DNA of 64,000 nt from Pseudomonas fluorescens (lineage in GTDB: Bacteria > Pseudomonadota > Gammaproteobacteria > Pseudomonadales > Pseudomonadaceae), in assembly GCA_902825215.1 (NCBI GenBank), contig LR782234.1, positions 2,418,001 to 2,482,000 of the forward strand. Direction: 5' to 3'. The notes below the pieces were generated by a model. It was not told the origin of the DNA. It did no database searches and worked only from the letters and a program-made list of their open reading frames with translations. Shown here piece by piece: positions 8,184-17,168 of this stretch; within the stretch, counting starts at the first letter, position 1; every line of letters starts with the position of its first letter. The position numbers were made by a program, and so were the translations under genes.

Positions 8184-8544
8184 GGGCAATTCCTTGGCGT
8201 GACTCACTGCATCGTCGATGGTGCCGAATGTAGCGGGAATCGTTGTCGATTGACTACTGTCTCGGAAGACCAGTCCTGCTACGGCACCGGAAGCTAGATC
8301 TGTAATGCTCATGAAACACCCGTAAATAAAGGCTTTACGGGCTTGTTGGTTCCTTCTATGGATCTATAGTCAGATTGCCAGCACCGACCAGGGATGGAAC
8401 AGTTAAGCGAGCTCAGGCCCTCTGATTCAGTACTCGTTTGTATTACTCCCTTGTAGTCCATGAACCCTAGAACGATGAGGCACTGCCGTGCGCGCTGTAA
8501 GAGTGCGCGCGATCGGTCACATAAAAGAGTCTGAGGGGCATGTC

Positions 8545-9771
8545 ATGAACAATTTTCATCGTTTGACGATTTTTGCGGTGTGTATTGGATTGGTCGCTTG
8601 CAGTAGCCGCCCGGAACGCGGCGCGGTCGTGCAGCAGTGGTCGGCCAATACGGAGCAGTTGAACTTCAAACCGATATTTCCGCCGCGTGGCAACTTTGAA
8701 GTAGGCGATTTTTATGTGGTAAGAGCCGCGAAGGCCGGTAACAAAATGAAAACGGCTGATTACTACATGAGTTCGGTCTGGTTTGATCGGATGAGGTTGG
8801 ATGAGGAACTGAAGAAGGCCGCACCTTACGTCACCGCGGAGAAAACTCCGGTGGACAAGTCCGGACTTGTGACGGCGACCACTGTTCCGGACCTTTTTGT
8901 ACCGAACACCAAGGTGAAAATGAATGCACTGGTGGCCTTTCCCGGTTTCACCTTTGCCTCACTGGCTGAGAGTGATATCGGGCTAGGGGTCAGCAATAGC
9001 GCGATCGGCGCATTTTTTGGGGGCGCGCGCAAGTCGGGATATTCGGTGGCGTACTCGGTACCAATGGCGGAAACATATGGGGTGCTGTATAGCGATGCCC
9101 ATCTTGCGGCCGATAAATATTTAAGCAAATACACCGACGCTCAACGCAACAAGCTGACAAATGCGGTGGTTTCGCTGAAAAACGATTCGAAGGTCAACGA
9201 CAAGAATGACACGACGTCTGTGCTTGTACTGGTAACCCAGGTTTATCTGGCGCGTTCATTGGATGTGGTGGTTTCCTCCACCGAAAGCAACGGTGCGCAA
9301 TTGTCTGCGGTTACACGGGCACTGACAGATCTGGATGAGCGCAAAACGGCTATTGAGAACCAGCTTCGCGCGCTAAAGCCAGCTGCAAAAGGGGATGGCG
9401 CGGTAGACGGGAAGTCCGCAGAGGCCAAGACAGGCGAAACCAAGGCGGCTGTCGACACGCCAGCGGTTGCTGTGCCGACGACCAATCAGGCCATTGTTAA
9501 ACAGAAGGAGGCGGAACTGGCGCAGGTCAACGCCGATATCCGTAAACGCGTAGAGTCCGTAACGCCTGCAATGCCGGGTGTGACCGGTTCAGTTGTGAAG
9601 TCCTCCATGACGAGTCTGACGTTGCGTCAAGTTTTCGATACACCGGTGGCTATCGGTTATTCGGGCATCAACATTGATATCGACACGTTAATCAAGGATC
9701 GCAAAGTCGTCGAAGCGGCGAATATTGATACCTTTCCGTTGAAACAGATCATCAAGGTCAATCTCGAGTAA
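8545..9771 (+). CDS. large lipoprotein of unknown function
   Basis: 408 residues from the ATG at 8545, preceded by a gagggg ribosome site; the frame also opens at 8488 but that would bury the signal peptide. The N-terminus is a lipoprotein signal (AVCIGLVACSS, lipobox LVAC). The mature part starts with a conserved-looking FPPRGNFEVGDFYVV block. Near residues 260-340 is a charged, Ala-rich stretch with Lys and Glu that looks like a coiled coil (LTDLDERKTAIENQLRAL, then QKEAELAQVNADIRKR). No known catalytic motif is visible. It is monocistronic between divergent and convergent neighbours. I do not recognise the family. Confidence 0.7.
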   Translation: MNNFHRLTIFAVCIGLVACSSRPERGAVVQQWSANTEQLNFKPIFPPRGNFEVGDFYVVRAAKAGNKMKTADYYMSSVWFDRMRLDEELKKAAPYVTAEKTPVDKSGLVTATTVPDLFVPNTKVKMNALVAFPGFTFASLAESDIGLGVSNSAIGAFFGGARKSGYSVAYSVPMAETYGVLYSDAHLAADKYLSKYTDAQRNKLTNAVVSLKNDSKVNDKNDTTSVLVLVTQVYLARSLDVVVSSTESNGAQLSAVTRALTDLDERKTAIENQLRALKPAAKGDGAVDGKSAEAKTGETKAAVDTPAVAVPTTNQAIVKQKEAELAQVNADIRKRVESVTPAMPGVTGSVVKSSMTSLTLRQVFDTPVAIGYSGINIDIDTLIKDRKVVEAANIDTFPLKQIIKVNLE

Positions 9772-9827
9772 ATGGCAGCAAATCACAGCGTCGATCTGCT
9801 CGGGCAGGTCGTCGCTGTATCGGCTGC

Positions 9828-10736
9828 TCAATCGTCGAATCCGGCCTGTTCGTGAATCTCTTCAACGTTCAGCCCCAACCGATACGCCACTGCGACAAAC
9901 AACGCCTGACACAAACACAGCGTCGCACTCAGCGAGCGAAAGGCGAGGGCGCTGCCTTCGTTGACCAGCAGCACGCTGTTGGCCTGTTTGACCAGCGGCG
10001 AGAGGTGGCTGTCGGTGAGGATCAAGGTGTTGGCCTGTTGCTCGCGGGCGAAGCGCAGGCAGTGTTGGGTCTCCTTGGCGTAGGGAACGAAGCTGATGGC
10101 GATGACCAGATCACCGGTGCGCACGCTGCGCATTTGCTCGCGATAGCTGCCGCCAAGCCCTGACACCAGATGGATGCGTTTCTGCGTGTGTTGCAGGTTG
10201 TAGACGAGGTAGTCGGCGACGGCGAAGGAGCGGCGTACGCCGACGACATAAATGTTGTCAGCGTTAACGATGAGGTCGACGGCGATGGCGAACGCCGCGT
10301 CGTCGAGTTCGCGGCCCAGGCGTTCGATCCCCGAGCGCGTCGCATCAATGCATTCGCGGGCGAGGTCGCCGTCGCTGGCGTTGCGTGAGGGGCTGGCAAT
10401 CAGGCTGCGGATGCGTTGCTGGTAGTTTTGCGCGGGCGAGGCTTTGTGCGTGTAGGCGCTGCGGAACAACGCCTGCATTTCGCTGAAGCCGCTGAAACCG
10501 AAGCGTTGCGAGAAGCGCACGATGGCGGAGGGCTGTACTTCGCATTCGCGGGCGATGTCGCTGATGCGGTCGACCATGATCCGCTCGCTCTGCTGGCTGA
10601 TGTAGCTGGCAATGCGCTTGAGCTGGCGCGGCAGGCTGTCGTACTGCTCGGTAATCTGTTGCAGCAAACGCTCGGCGTTGATCGGGGGGCTGGCGAGGGC
10701 AGTCTCGTCGGTGGCCGGCAGATCGGGGCGGGGCAT
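9828..10736 (-). CDS. MurR/RpiR-family transcriptional regulator
   Basis: 302 residues. The N-terminal HTH of the RpiR type (ERIMVDRISDIARECEVQPSAIVRFSQRFGFSGFSEMQALFR) is followed by a SIS sugar-isomerase domain (NIYVVGVRRSFAVADYLVYNLQ; TGDLVIAISFVPYAKET; ILTDSHLSPL). RpiR regulators usually bind a phosphosugar and control a neighbouring sugar pathway, but no such gene adjoins it, so the target is unclear. It lies convergent to the lipoprotein gene (57 bp apart) and divergent from the DksA-like gene. Confidence 0.9.
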   Translation of the reverse strand: MPRPDLPATDETALASPPINAERLLQQITEQYDSLPRQLKRIASYISQQSERIMVDRISDIARECEVQPSAIVRFSQRFGFSGFSEMQALFRSAYTHKASPAQNYQQRIRSLIASPSRNASDGDLARECIDATRSGIERLGRELDDAAFAIAVDLIVNADNIYVVGVRRSFAVADYLVYNLQHTQKRIHLVSGLGGSYREQMRSVRTGDLVIAISFVPYAKETQHCLRFAREQQANTLILTDSHLSPLVKQANSVLLVNEGSALAFRSLSATLCLCQALFVAVAYRLGLNVEEIHEQAGFDD

Positions 10737-11139
10737 ACGTCATCCTTCAGGCTGTTTGAGCACAGGTTGCGCCTGATAGTAGTGGGGCTTGGCGCGCTTT
10801 GCTGTGCTGAAACGATGCACTGCGCGCGGAAAAATTCATTGGCAAGCGCGGCGTAGTTAGCCGTTTGTCTTCTATATACAGCCGCTCGACTGAATTTCTT
10901 GCTATAAACGCACTCCGATGGCCGTATGAAGCCTGTGTCAGAGCAGTTTCCGGGTGTTGTCGGACAAATTCCCAGTATTTACAGTTGCTGAGGCCTCGAT
11001 CGGGCCTTAGACTGCCGCCCCTTCGTAAATTGAGTGCCGGGTGGCGTTTGCCATAAACGATGCCTTTTCGACGACCGGACACGGCTCGCCGAAACGCTCC
11101 CTAATTCGCCTTAATGCACGTTTTTTTATAGAGATATCA
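10737..11139. other. 403-bp divergent intergenic region
   Basis: It separates the RpiR gene (minus) and the DksA-like gene (plus) and must hold both promoters. Open frames through it lack ribosome sites. An AT-rich run (gtttttttatagagatatca) directly precedes the DksA-like start. No palindrome or RNA gene was recognised. Confidence 0.4.
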
Positions 11140-11544
11140 ATGACAAAGGACAAGTTGCTGGCCATGCCGGCAGATGACTACATGAATGCAGAGCAACACG
11201 CTTTCTTCACTGAGCTGTTGCAGAACATGAAAGTCGAAACCCACGAGCGCATTGAGCAAAACCGTATCGCCATCGAAAGCCTGGACACCCCGGCTGACCC
11301 GGCAGACGCGGCTTCGGTTGAAGAAGAGCGCACCTGGCTGGTCAACGCAATCGATCGCGACCAGCGCATGCTGCCACAACTGGAACAAGCCCTTGAGCGC
11401 ATCAAGGAAGACAGCTTCGGCTGGTGCGACGACAGCGGCGAGCCTATCGGCCTGAAACGCCTGCTGATCAGTCCGACCACCAAGTACTGCATCGAAGCTC
11501 AGGAACGTCACGAGCAAATCGACAAGCACCAGCGTCAGGCCTGA
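11140..11544 (+). CDS. DksA/TraR-family protein with incomplete zinc finger
   Basis: 134 residues from the ATG at 11140; the open frame to 11041 is spurious. It has the DksA layout: a helical N-terminus, a coiled coil of about residues 30-95 with acidic residues near the tip (DTPADPADAASVEEE), and a C-terminal finger. In that finger the classic C-x2-C...C-x2-C is reduced to CDDS and CIEA, so only two of the four cysteines remain, as in zinc-independent DksA2-type paralogues. DksA proteins enter the RNA polymerase secondary channel and modulate rRNA and stress promoters, often with ppGpp. This is probably a secondary paralogue, not the housekeeping DksA. Confidence 0.82.
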   Translation: MTKDKLLAMPADDYMNAEQHAFFTELLQNMKVETHERIEQNRIAIESLDTPADPADAASVEEERTWLVNAIDRDQRMLPQLEQALERIKEDSFGWCDDSGEPIGLKRLLISPTTKYCIEAQERHEQIDKHQRQA

Positions 11545-11558
11545 TTTTTCCGGCGCTG

Positions 11559-11627
11559 TGATCGCGGGCAAGTCCGCCCCATCAGGTTCGAATCGAACCG
11601 GTGGGCGCCGGGCTTGCCCGCGAAGCT
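11559..11627. repeat. REP-type inverted repeat (cgcgggcaag class)
   Basis: Two imperfect arms, tcgcgggcaagtccgcccc and the inverse gggcgccgggcttgcccgcga, flank a short loop just after the DksA-like gene. This is a Pseudomonas REP doublet that can fold as a long hairpin and may also stop transcription. Confidence 0.75.
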
Positions 11628-11761
11628 TTTTATCGCCTGCAACATTTCCTCCGCGTTTGCATTGACCTGCCACAGACCTCACGACTAACGGACCATGGAT
11701 AATGGCGTTGTAGTGGCGTTTAATGCAGTCACAACAATGAGAACAGGCGTGGGGTGATGAT

Positions 11762-13366
11762 ATGACGAGAGATGGATCTCTGGTTGCGGCGCTGCCTGCA
11801 CCAGTGCAATTAGCAAAAAACCGCTGGATCGCACCGACCCTGCAAAGCATCGCCCTGATGCTCTTGCTGACCGGCATGACTCTGGCCGAGTGGTCGCTGT
11901 ACATCATTCTGCCGCTGGCGGTGCTGATTATCTGGCTGCCGCGCCTGCGCAGCCGCGCTGTCCCCGCTGCGTTGCCTGCCGACAACCGCAGCGCGATTTC
12001 CGAACTCACTCGCGATCTTTCCTACACCACCAGCCATAACGCGCTGTCGGCGGCCGGCGTGGCGTTTTCGGTCAAAGAGCTGGCGAGCAAACTCGAATCG
12101 CAACTGGACGCGGCCGCGCAGATCGTCAGCAATGCCGAAGTGATGATCGCCACCGAGCAGGCCACGTCGCAGCTCAGCCGCGCAGCGCTGGAAGCCGCCA
12201 GTCAGGCGCATCACAGCAGCGCGGCGGGGCGCACGGAGCTGGTGGATTCGATCTCGCGCATGCATCAACTCAGTGAGCGCGCCAATGCCAGTCGTGAATT
12301 GATCGAAGCCCTGAGTCTGCGCAGCGATGACATTCAGCGCGTCACGCTGGTGATCCAGTCGATAGCCAGCCAGACCAATCTGCTCGCATTGAACGCGGCG
12401 ATCGAGGCGGCGCGGGCCGGTGAACACGGTCGCGGGTTTGCCGTGGTAGCCGATGAAGTGCGTGGTCTGGCGGCGCGCACGGCGTCGGCGACCGGCGAAG
12501 TTGGCGAAATGGTCGCCGATATTCAGCAGCGCACTGCTCAGGTGGTTGAGCAGATTCGCCAGCTCTCCAGCGATCTGCAGACTGGCGTTGAGCAGGTCGA
12601 GCACACTGGCGAGCATCTGGAAAACATCGCCCGACTGGCGGCCGGGGTGGAGAATCAGGTCGGCGAAATCGCCCAGGGTGCGCAAACCAATCGCGAGCAG
12701 CTCGACAGCTTGTTCATAGCGATTGAGCAGATGCGCAGCGACCTGGCGATCAGCGATCAACAGACTCGGCGCCTCGCTGAAGCAGCAGTACAGATGGAAG
12801 GGCAGGCCGAAACCATCAGCGAGCGTCTGGCCGAAGTCGGTCTGGATGACTATCACCAGCGCGTCTACAATCTGGCCCGTGAAGGCGCGAGCCAGATTGC
12901 CGCGCGTTTCGAGGCGGATGTCGAACAGGGCAAGATCAGCCTGGAGGATCTGTTCGACCGCCAGTACCAGCCGATCCCGAATACCCAGCCGGCGAAATTT
13001 CACAGCCGTTTCGACCGCTACACCGATCAGGTGCTGCCGGCAATTCAGGAACCGTTGTTGCCGCGTCACGAAGGGCTGGTTTTCGCCATCGCCTGCACAC
13101 AACAGGGTTATGTGCCGACGCACAACCAGCAGTTCAGTCAGCCGCTGACGGGTGATGCGCAGGTCGATGCAGTCAACAACCGCACCAAACGCAAGTTCGC
13201 CGACCGCACCGGGATTCGTTGCGGCAGCCACCAGCAACCGGTGCTGCTGCAGACCTATACGCGCGATACCGGCGAGCTGATGCATGACCTGTCAGTGCCG
13301 ATCGTGGTCAAGGGCCGGCATTGGGGCGGGCTTCGTCTGGGGTATAAGCCAGAGAAGCCGCGCTGA
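11762..13366 (+). CDS. methyl-accepting chemotaxis protein with C-terminal sensor region
   Basis: 534 residues. Two adjacent hydrophobic segments at about 25-62 act as membrane anchor with almost no periplasmic loop, so sensing is likely cytoplasmic. A long coiled coil follows, with the highly conserved signalling hairpin [37 protein letters not shown] at about 200-236. After about residue 385 a distinct globular region ([18 protein letters not shown]...[14 protein letters not shown]) lies beyond the signalling coil; this extension is seen in a subset of MCPs as a putative ligand-binding module. There is no HAMP domain that I can identify. The protein couples a cytoplasmic signal to CheA/CheW; the ligand is unknown. 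Confidence 0.88.
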   Translation: MTRDGSLVAALPAPVQLAKNRWIAPTLQSIALMLLLTGMTLAEWSLYIILPLAVLIIWLPRLRSRAVPAALPADNRSAISELTRDLSYTTSHNALSAAGVAFSVKELASKLESQLDAAAQIVSNAEVMIATEQATSQLSRAALEAASQAHHSSAAGRTELVDSISRMHQLSERANASRELIEALSLRSDDIQRVTLVIQSIASQTNLLALNAAIEAARAGEHGRGFAVVADEVRGLAARTASATGEVGEMVADIQQRTAQVVEQIRQLSSDLQTGVEQVEHTGEHLENIARLAAGVENQVGEIAQGAQTNREQLDSLFIAIEQMRSDLAISDQQTRRLAEAAVQMEGQAETISERLAEVGLDDYHQRVYNLAREGASQIAARFEADVEQGKISLEDLFDRQYQPIPNTQPAKFHSRFDRYTDQVLPAIQEPLLPRHEGLVFAIACTQQGYVPTHNQQFSQPLTGDAQVDAVNNRTKRKFADRTGIRCGSHQQPVLLQTYTRDTGELMHDLSVPIVVKGRHWGGLRLGYKPEKPR

Positions 13367-13481
13367 GTGATTGTTACGCCTGGCGCAATGAATCTGTGCA
13401 CGGGTGTTGCTGTTTCCGCTTGACCGAAACCCTTAATCTGCACGCTTAGTTAGGTGGCTAATGATTTTGGGGGAGAGCTGC

Positions 13482-13685
13482 ATGCAATGCAGAATTGATG
13501 TGGCGGTGATGATCGGCAGCGGTGTGCCGGCTGGCTTGCGCGCCTTGGGACGCAGTGTGTGCTGGGTGGTGTTGCTCAACGGCGAGCGGCGTGGGACGGC
13601 GTTTGTCAGTCGCGACGAGGCTGAGGCCTGCAAGGCTGCCTGGCTCGAACAACTGAACTTCGAGCCCGGCGACCGTCTGCACTGA
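13482..13685 (+). CDS. small hypothetical protein
   Basis: 67 residues from the ATG at 13482, with ggggga-type Shine-Dalgarno sequence about seven bases upstream; an ATG at 13461 is less well placed. The sequence (MQCRIDVAVMIGSG... WVVLLNGERRGTAFVSRDEAEACKAAWLEQL) looks like a compact alpha/beta domain. It ends 6 bp before the convergent DUF2789 gene. I do not recognise the family. Confidence 0.5.
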   Translation: MQCRIDVAVMIGSGVPAGLRALGRSVCWVVLLNGERRGTAFVSRDEAEACKAAWLEQLNFEPGDRLH

Positions 13686-13690
13686 TTGGC

Positions 13691-13933
13691 TCATTTGCCG
13701 CGATGCAGGCGCACATTAAGCTCATCGACAATCGGCGCTTCTTCGCCGTCTGCACGTAGCCATTCCTTAAGCAATTGTGCTTGTTGCGGCGTCCAGAATT
13801 CAGCATCAATAAGCTTGGTGTCCTGGTCCAACGGGTGCGCTTCGACGAAATCGTTGATCGACGCTTCGTCCGACGGCAAGCCCAGTTGGTCAAAAAGGGT
13901 GGTCAGGTTAAGTTCGGTTGGCAGTTCCATCAT
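13691..13933 (-). CDS. DUF2789 family protein
   Basis: 80 residues with the family pattern LTTLFDQLGLPSDEASINDFVEAH, then FWTPQQAQLLKEWL and a closing IVDELNVRLHRGK. These small helical proteins are widespread in gammaproteobacteria; function unknown. A second in-frame Met immediately follows the first. Confidence 0.85.
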   Translation of the reverse strand: MMELPTELNLTTLFDQLGLPSDEASINDFVEAHPLDQDTKLIDAEFWTPQQAQLLKEWLRADGEEAPIVDELNVRLHRGK

Positions 13934-13980
13934 CTACTCCCAGGTCGGTGCCGGTACGGCGTGTGCGTTCACTCCCCTTA

Positions 13981-14250
13981 TCAGAGGTAACCGTTGGCGT
14001 GGAGTTCGATTTTTAATTCAAGGGAGCGGGCGAGGGCGCAGGCTTCGTTGTGATCGCCGCGGAAACCTCTGACAAGGCCGGTGGATGTTTCCTTTATATG
14101 AAAGAACGCGTTGCCGGCAGGTACGACCTGAAAGCGCGGAGGTGGGTTGTTAGAAGTTGTCGGCGGATCATTCAGGTACGCGACCTGCAGGATCAGCGGT
14201 GCGCTGCTGCGGGTGTCAGTCGATACGGCGAAATGCGTCAGAGTGCACAT
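13981..14250 (-). CDS. small hypothetical protein
   Basis: 89 residues. The ATG at 14250 has AAAGGA six bases upstream, good evidence that it is translated. The sequence (MCTLTHFAVSTDTRSS...VPAGNAFFHIKE...GFRGDHNEACALARSLE) ends in a helix with a pattern like DUF2188-type small proteins, but I cannot assign it. It is followed by the DUF2789 gene 47 bp downstream on the same strand. Confidence 0.6.
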   Translation of the reverse strand: MCTLTHFAVSTDTRSSAPLILQVAYLNDPPTTSNNPPPRFQVVPAGNAFFHIKETSTGLVRGFRGDHNEACALARSLELKIELHANGYL

Positions 14251-14649
14251 ATGAAGTCCTTTTCATCAGTCGGCCGGGAATTACCGGCAGTTTCGGGTAG
14301 TCGGAATGAGCATCGCTGCTCTAGAATCGCCAGTGCCTGTTGACGACAGGGCTTATCTAAAGCAATTTTTCGCCAGCGATATGTCGGAAAAATGCTTTTT
14401 TTCGTGAGAATTTTCCCTAAAGTTCGTAGTCAGTCTGCTTGCGCCATCAGTAAGGATTTTTCCTTCGACCTGTGGCGACTTTGGGGCGAGTTTCGCGGGT
14501 AACAATCCACTAGTCTTACCAGCCTCGCGTTGAACGAGCAGTCCGCTCGATTCGGATTCAGTTGAGTCATTTGGCAGCTTCATCGGCCTGGACGTTTTTT
14601 GCCGTGCGCGTTTTCCGGGTGCGGTTTTTTTAAGTGTGGGGATGTTTCC
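14251..14649. other. 399-bp divergent intergenic region
   Basis: It lies between the 89-residue gene (minus) and the 14650 gene (plus). A minus-strand frame of about 76 codons (ATG near 14580, MKLPNDSTESESS...) passes through part of it without a strong ribosome site and is not called. A run of T and G (gcggtttttttaagtgtgggg) precedes the + strand gene. Confidence 0.4.
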
Positions 14650-15120
14650 TTGGCAGTCAGTAATCTCGATATGCATGCTTTGTTCGTGTTGGGTGATTTG
14701 CGCGCAAAGCTGGTCAAACTTTTTCAATCGCGTTTTGTTTACATCACCGAGCAAAACGCCGAAGGCATTTACGTTGCCGAAATCGACACCGAAAGTGCTT
14801 TGGTCGTCGACGATAAGCCCGGTCTCAAGCTCAAGGTCGGTGATCATTTCAGCGCATCGGTCTTGCCCAGCCGGGAAGGCGGGAAGATGGATATCCGCTT
14901 CCGTGAAATCAAACTGACGGTATATGGCCTGGGCGATTACGCCTTCGTCGAGACCGCTGACGGCCATGCGATCCTGTTCAAGGAAGGGCACAGCGTGGTG
15001 ACGGTGTTCGCCGCTCATCAACAGTTGCAGGAAGGCCTGACCAAAACCCTCAAAGCCGTCACTGCCAAGGCGGCCAAATGGCGCAAGGGTGAACTCGTGA
15101 CCTTCAAGGCGAGCGAGTGA
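14650..15120 (+). CDS. conserved hypothetical protein
   Basis: 156 residues if read from the TTG at 14650, which has GGGG eight bases upstream; the ATG at 14671 is the alternative. It begins SNLDMHALFVLGDLRAKLVKLFQSRFVYI and is a beta-rich protein (YVAEIDTESALVVDD, VGDHFSASVLPSREGGKMDIRF) with a lysine-rich C-terminal helix. No catalytic motif is recognised. Its TGA overlaps the GTG of the next gene (gtga), so the two are translationally coupled. Confidence 0.65.
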   Translation: MAVSNLDMHALFVLGDLRAKLVKLFQSRFVYITEQNAEGIYVAEIDTESALVVDDKPGLKLKVGDHFSASVLPSREGGKMDIRFREIKLTVYGLGDYAFVETADGHAILFKEGHSVVTVFAAHQQLQEGLTKTLKAVTAKAAKWRKGELVTFKASE

Positions 15121-15314
15121 GTCGCGCGGATTTCCATTCACAACACCTCGAAGCCGCGCGCAAAGAGGCCCAGCGTTTGTTTGCCGCAAAGACCGAGTTG
15201 CAGGGCGCATGGCTCAATTGGGTGGCGGCGCAACTTTATACCTTGCGGCCCGCGGAATACGCCGGGATGGTCAGACGCGAGCTGCAAAGCCTGCAGGAAA
15301 AATCTGAAACGTAA
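15117..15314 (+). CDS. small coupled hypothetical protein
   Basis: 65 residues starting at a GTG inside the stop of the upstream gene. The protein is helical and basic (HLEAARKEAQRLFAAKTELQGAWLNWVAAQLYTLRPAEYAGMVRRELQSLQ). The tight overlap suggests that the two products act together or are needed in equal amounts. Family not recognised. Confidence 0.65.
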   Translation: MSRADFHSQHLEAARKEAQRLFAAKTELQGAWLNWVAAQLYTLRPAEYAGMVRRELQSLQEKSET

Positions 15315-15440
15315 CCTCGTCGTGGCGCAGGCCCGGAAAAAGCAGGAACCTCGGCTACAGTGAGTTGACTGAGTATTCAGCGGCTTGCGGTCTTCTCTCA
15401 GGCCAACTGCCATGGCTGTGAACAGCACGAGGTGCAATGC

Positions 15441-16457
15441 ATGAACGGATTTCGACGGTTACTGGCCGCCAGCGTGGCCACCTTCGGTTTGCTGATGTCA
15501 GCGCAATCGGTCTCGGCCGCGCAGGCGCCGATCCATTTCGCCGACCTGAACTGGGAAAGTGGCAGCCTGATCACCGATGTCCTGCGGGTCATCGTCGAGA
15601 AGGGCTATGGATTGCCGACTGACACGTTGCCGGGAACCACCATCACCCTGGAAACCGCATTGGCCAACAATGATATTCAGGTGATTGGCGAGGAATGGGC
15701 CGGGCGCAGTCCGGTGTGGGTCAAGGCCGAGGCCGAGGGCAAAGTGGTCAGCCTGGGCGATACGGTGAAAGGCGCCACCGAGGGCTGGTGGGTGCCTGAA
15801 TACGTGATCAAGGGCGACCCGGCCAAGGGCATCAAACCCATGGCCCCGGACTTGCGCAGCGTCAGCGACCTGAAGAAGTACAAAGACGTGTTCAAGGATC
15901 CGGAAAACCCCAGCAAGGGGCGTTTTCTGAACAGCCCGATCGGCTGGACTTCGGAAGTGGTCAACAAGCAGAAGTTGACGGCTTACGGCCTGCAGGACGA
16001 TTTCACCAACTTCCGCAGCGGCTCGGGGGCAGCACTGGATGCCGAGATCAGCTCGTCTATCCGTCGCGGCAAGCCCGTACTGTTTTATTACTGGTCGCCA
16101 ACCCCGCTGCTCGGCAAGTACAAACTGGTGCAACTGGAAGAGCCAGCGTTTGACGCCGAGGCCTGGAAGACCCTGACCGACGCCGACAACCCCAATCCGA
16201 AACCGACCCGCTCGCTGGCCTCAAAGCTGTCGATCGGCGTGTCGACGCCGTTCCAGAAGCAATATCCGCAGATCGCTGAATTCTTCAGCAAGGTGGACTT
16301 CCCGATCGAACCGCTGAACAAAGCGCTGGCGCAGATGAGCGAGAAGCACACCTCGCCACGGGAGGCGGCAGTGGCGTTCATGAAGGCGCATCCGGATGTC
16401 TGGCAGGCGTGGTTACCGAAGGATGTGGCGGATAAGGTTTCGGCTGATCTGAAATAG
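15441..16457 (+). CDS. orphan glycine betaine/choline-type ABC substrate-binding protein
   Basis: 338 residues. The ATG at 15441 has GAGG eight bases upstream and opens a Sec signal peptide (RRLLAASVATFGLLMSAQSVSAAQA). The mature protein has the OpuAC/ProX layout: an IHFADLNWESGSLITDVLRVIVEKGYG first strand and helix, GEEWAGRSPVW, GWWVPEYVIKGD (aromatic cage residues) and YYWSPTPLLGKY. It should bind a quaternary amine or similar solute in the periplasm. No permease or ATPase gene adjoins, so it is an orphan that probably feeds a transporter encoded elsewhere, as pseudomonads do with several betaine-family binding proteins. Confidence 0.85.
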   Translation: MNGFRRLLAASVATFGLLMSAQSVSAAQAPIHFADLNWESGSLITDVLRVIVEKGYGLPTDTLPGTTITLETALANNDIQVIGEEWAGRSPVWVKAEAEGKVVSLGDTVKGATEGWWVPEYVIKGDPAKGIKPMAPDLRSVSDLKKYKDVFKDPENPSKGRFLNSPIGWTSEVVNKQKLTAYGLQDDFTNFRSGSGAALDAEISSSIRRGKPVLFYYWSPTPLLGKYKLVQLEEPAFDAEAWKTLTDADNPNPKPTRSLASKLSIGVSTPFQKQYPQIAEFFSKVDFPIEPLNKALAQMSEKHTSPREAAVAFMKAHPDVWQAWLPKDVADKVSADLK

Positions 16458-16477
16458 TCGTCTCGGCGACTGCATTC

Positions 16478-16543
16478 ATCGCCAGCGGGCTGCCCCCAAA
16501 AGGGGATCCCATACCCAATGTGGGGGCCACCCTGCTGGCGATG
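16478..16543. repeat. inverted repeat of the catcgccagc class
   Basis: The arms catcgccagcgggctg and ccctgctggcgatg flank a second internal pair (tgcccccaaaagggg; gtgggggcca). It is another REP-like intergenic palindrome of fluorescent pseudomonads, between the binding-protein gene and the DUF3995 gene, and may also serve as terminator. Confidence 0.7.
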
Positions 16544-16648
16544 CTTTGGAAATTCGGCTCATGCCCATGCATACCGCCGACCGGTCGTGCAGATGAGAAA
16601 AATCCGACTACGATGGTTTGTTCAAATCCCTTTCCAAGGATTTCAACC

Positions 16649-17089
16649 ATGACCTTTGTGTTGGCTCAATGGCTGGTGAGTGTGTTTGCGTTGATCGGCC
16701 TGATGCATGTGTATTGGGCGCTGGGTGGGCAATGGGCGGCGGCGGTAGTGGTGCCGCAGGTTCCGGTGGCCGGGTTTGTCGAAACGCTGCGGCCGGCATT
16801 CAAGCCGTCTGGCTGGATTACCTTGCTGGTGGCAGGTGCCTTGTTGTTGATTGCCGTGCTGGTGTGCATGCGGGTCGGCTGGGGTATGCCGGCGGTGCAG
16901 CACAAGGCGTTGCAATGGGTAATCAGCGCGATTGCCTTGTTGTTGTTTGCCCGCGCGATTGGCGATTCCAATCTGGTGGGGTTTTTCAAGGAAGTGAAGG
17001 ATTCACGGTTTGCACGGCTGGATACCTGGGTGTATTCGCCGTTGTGTGCGGTGCTGGGAGCGGGGTTGTTGGCGGTGGCCTGGATTTGA
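16649..17089 (+). CDS. DUF3995 family membrane protein
   Basis: 146 residues from the ATG at 16649 with AAGGA nine bases upstream; the longer frame from 16520 crosses the repeat. Four hydrophobic segments are visible (residues about 3-25, 49-70, 84-100 and 126-146). HVYWALGG in the first and the RAIGD-x-NLVGFFK loop fit DUF3995. It is a small inner-membrane protein of unknown function. Confidence 0.78.
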   Translation: MTFVLAQWLVSVFALIGLMHVYWALGGQWAAAVVVPQVPVAGFVETLRPAFKPSGWITLLVAGALLLIAVLVCMRVGWGMPAVQHKALQWVISAIALLLFARAIGDSNLVGFFKEVKDSRFARLDTWVYSPLCAVLGAGLLAVAWI

Positions 17090-17106
17090 GATGAAGGGAA
17101 TATCGC

Positions 17107-17153
17107 TTTCGCGAGCAGGTTCACGCCTACATTTGAAACGCGTTCCCATGTAG
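17107..17153. repeat. left arm of a REP doublet interrupted by an insertion sequence
   Basis: The sequence cgctttcgcgagcaggttc... to ttcccatgta is the left half of the same REP doublet found intact at 24.7 and 58.1 kb. The matching right half (ggagtgagcctgctcgcg) resumes at 18435, so the element between them inserted inside the repeat. Confidence 0.85.
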
Positions 17154-17168
17154 ATACTCTGTTCACGG

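Noticed and set aside
11810..13285. Long minus-strand open frame of 491 codons opposite the chemoreceptor gene
   Set aside because: It is the antisense shadow of a high-GC gene; composition is low in known motifs and the + strand protein is clearly an MCP.
14353..14580. Minus-strand frame beginning MKLPNDSTESESS
   Set aside because: No strong ribosome site and no recognisable family; it lies in a divergent promoter region.
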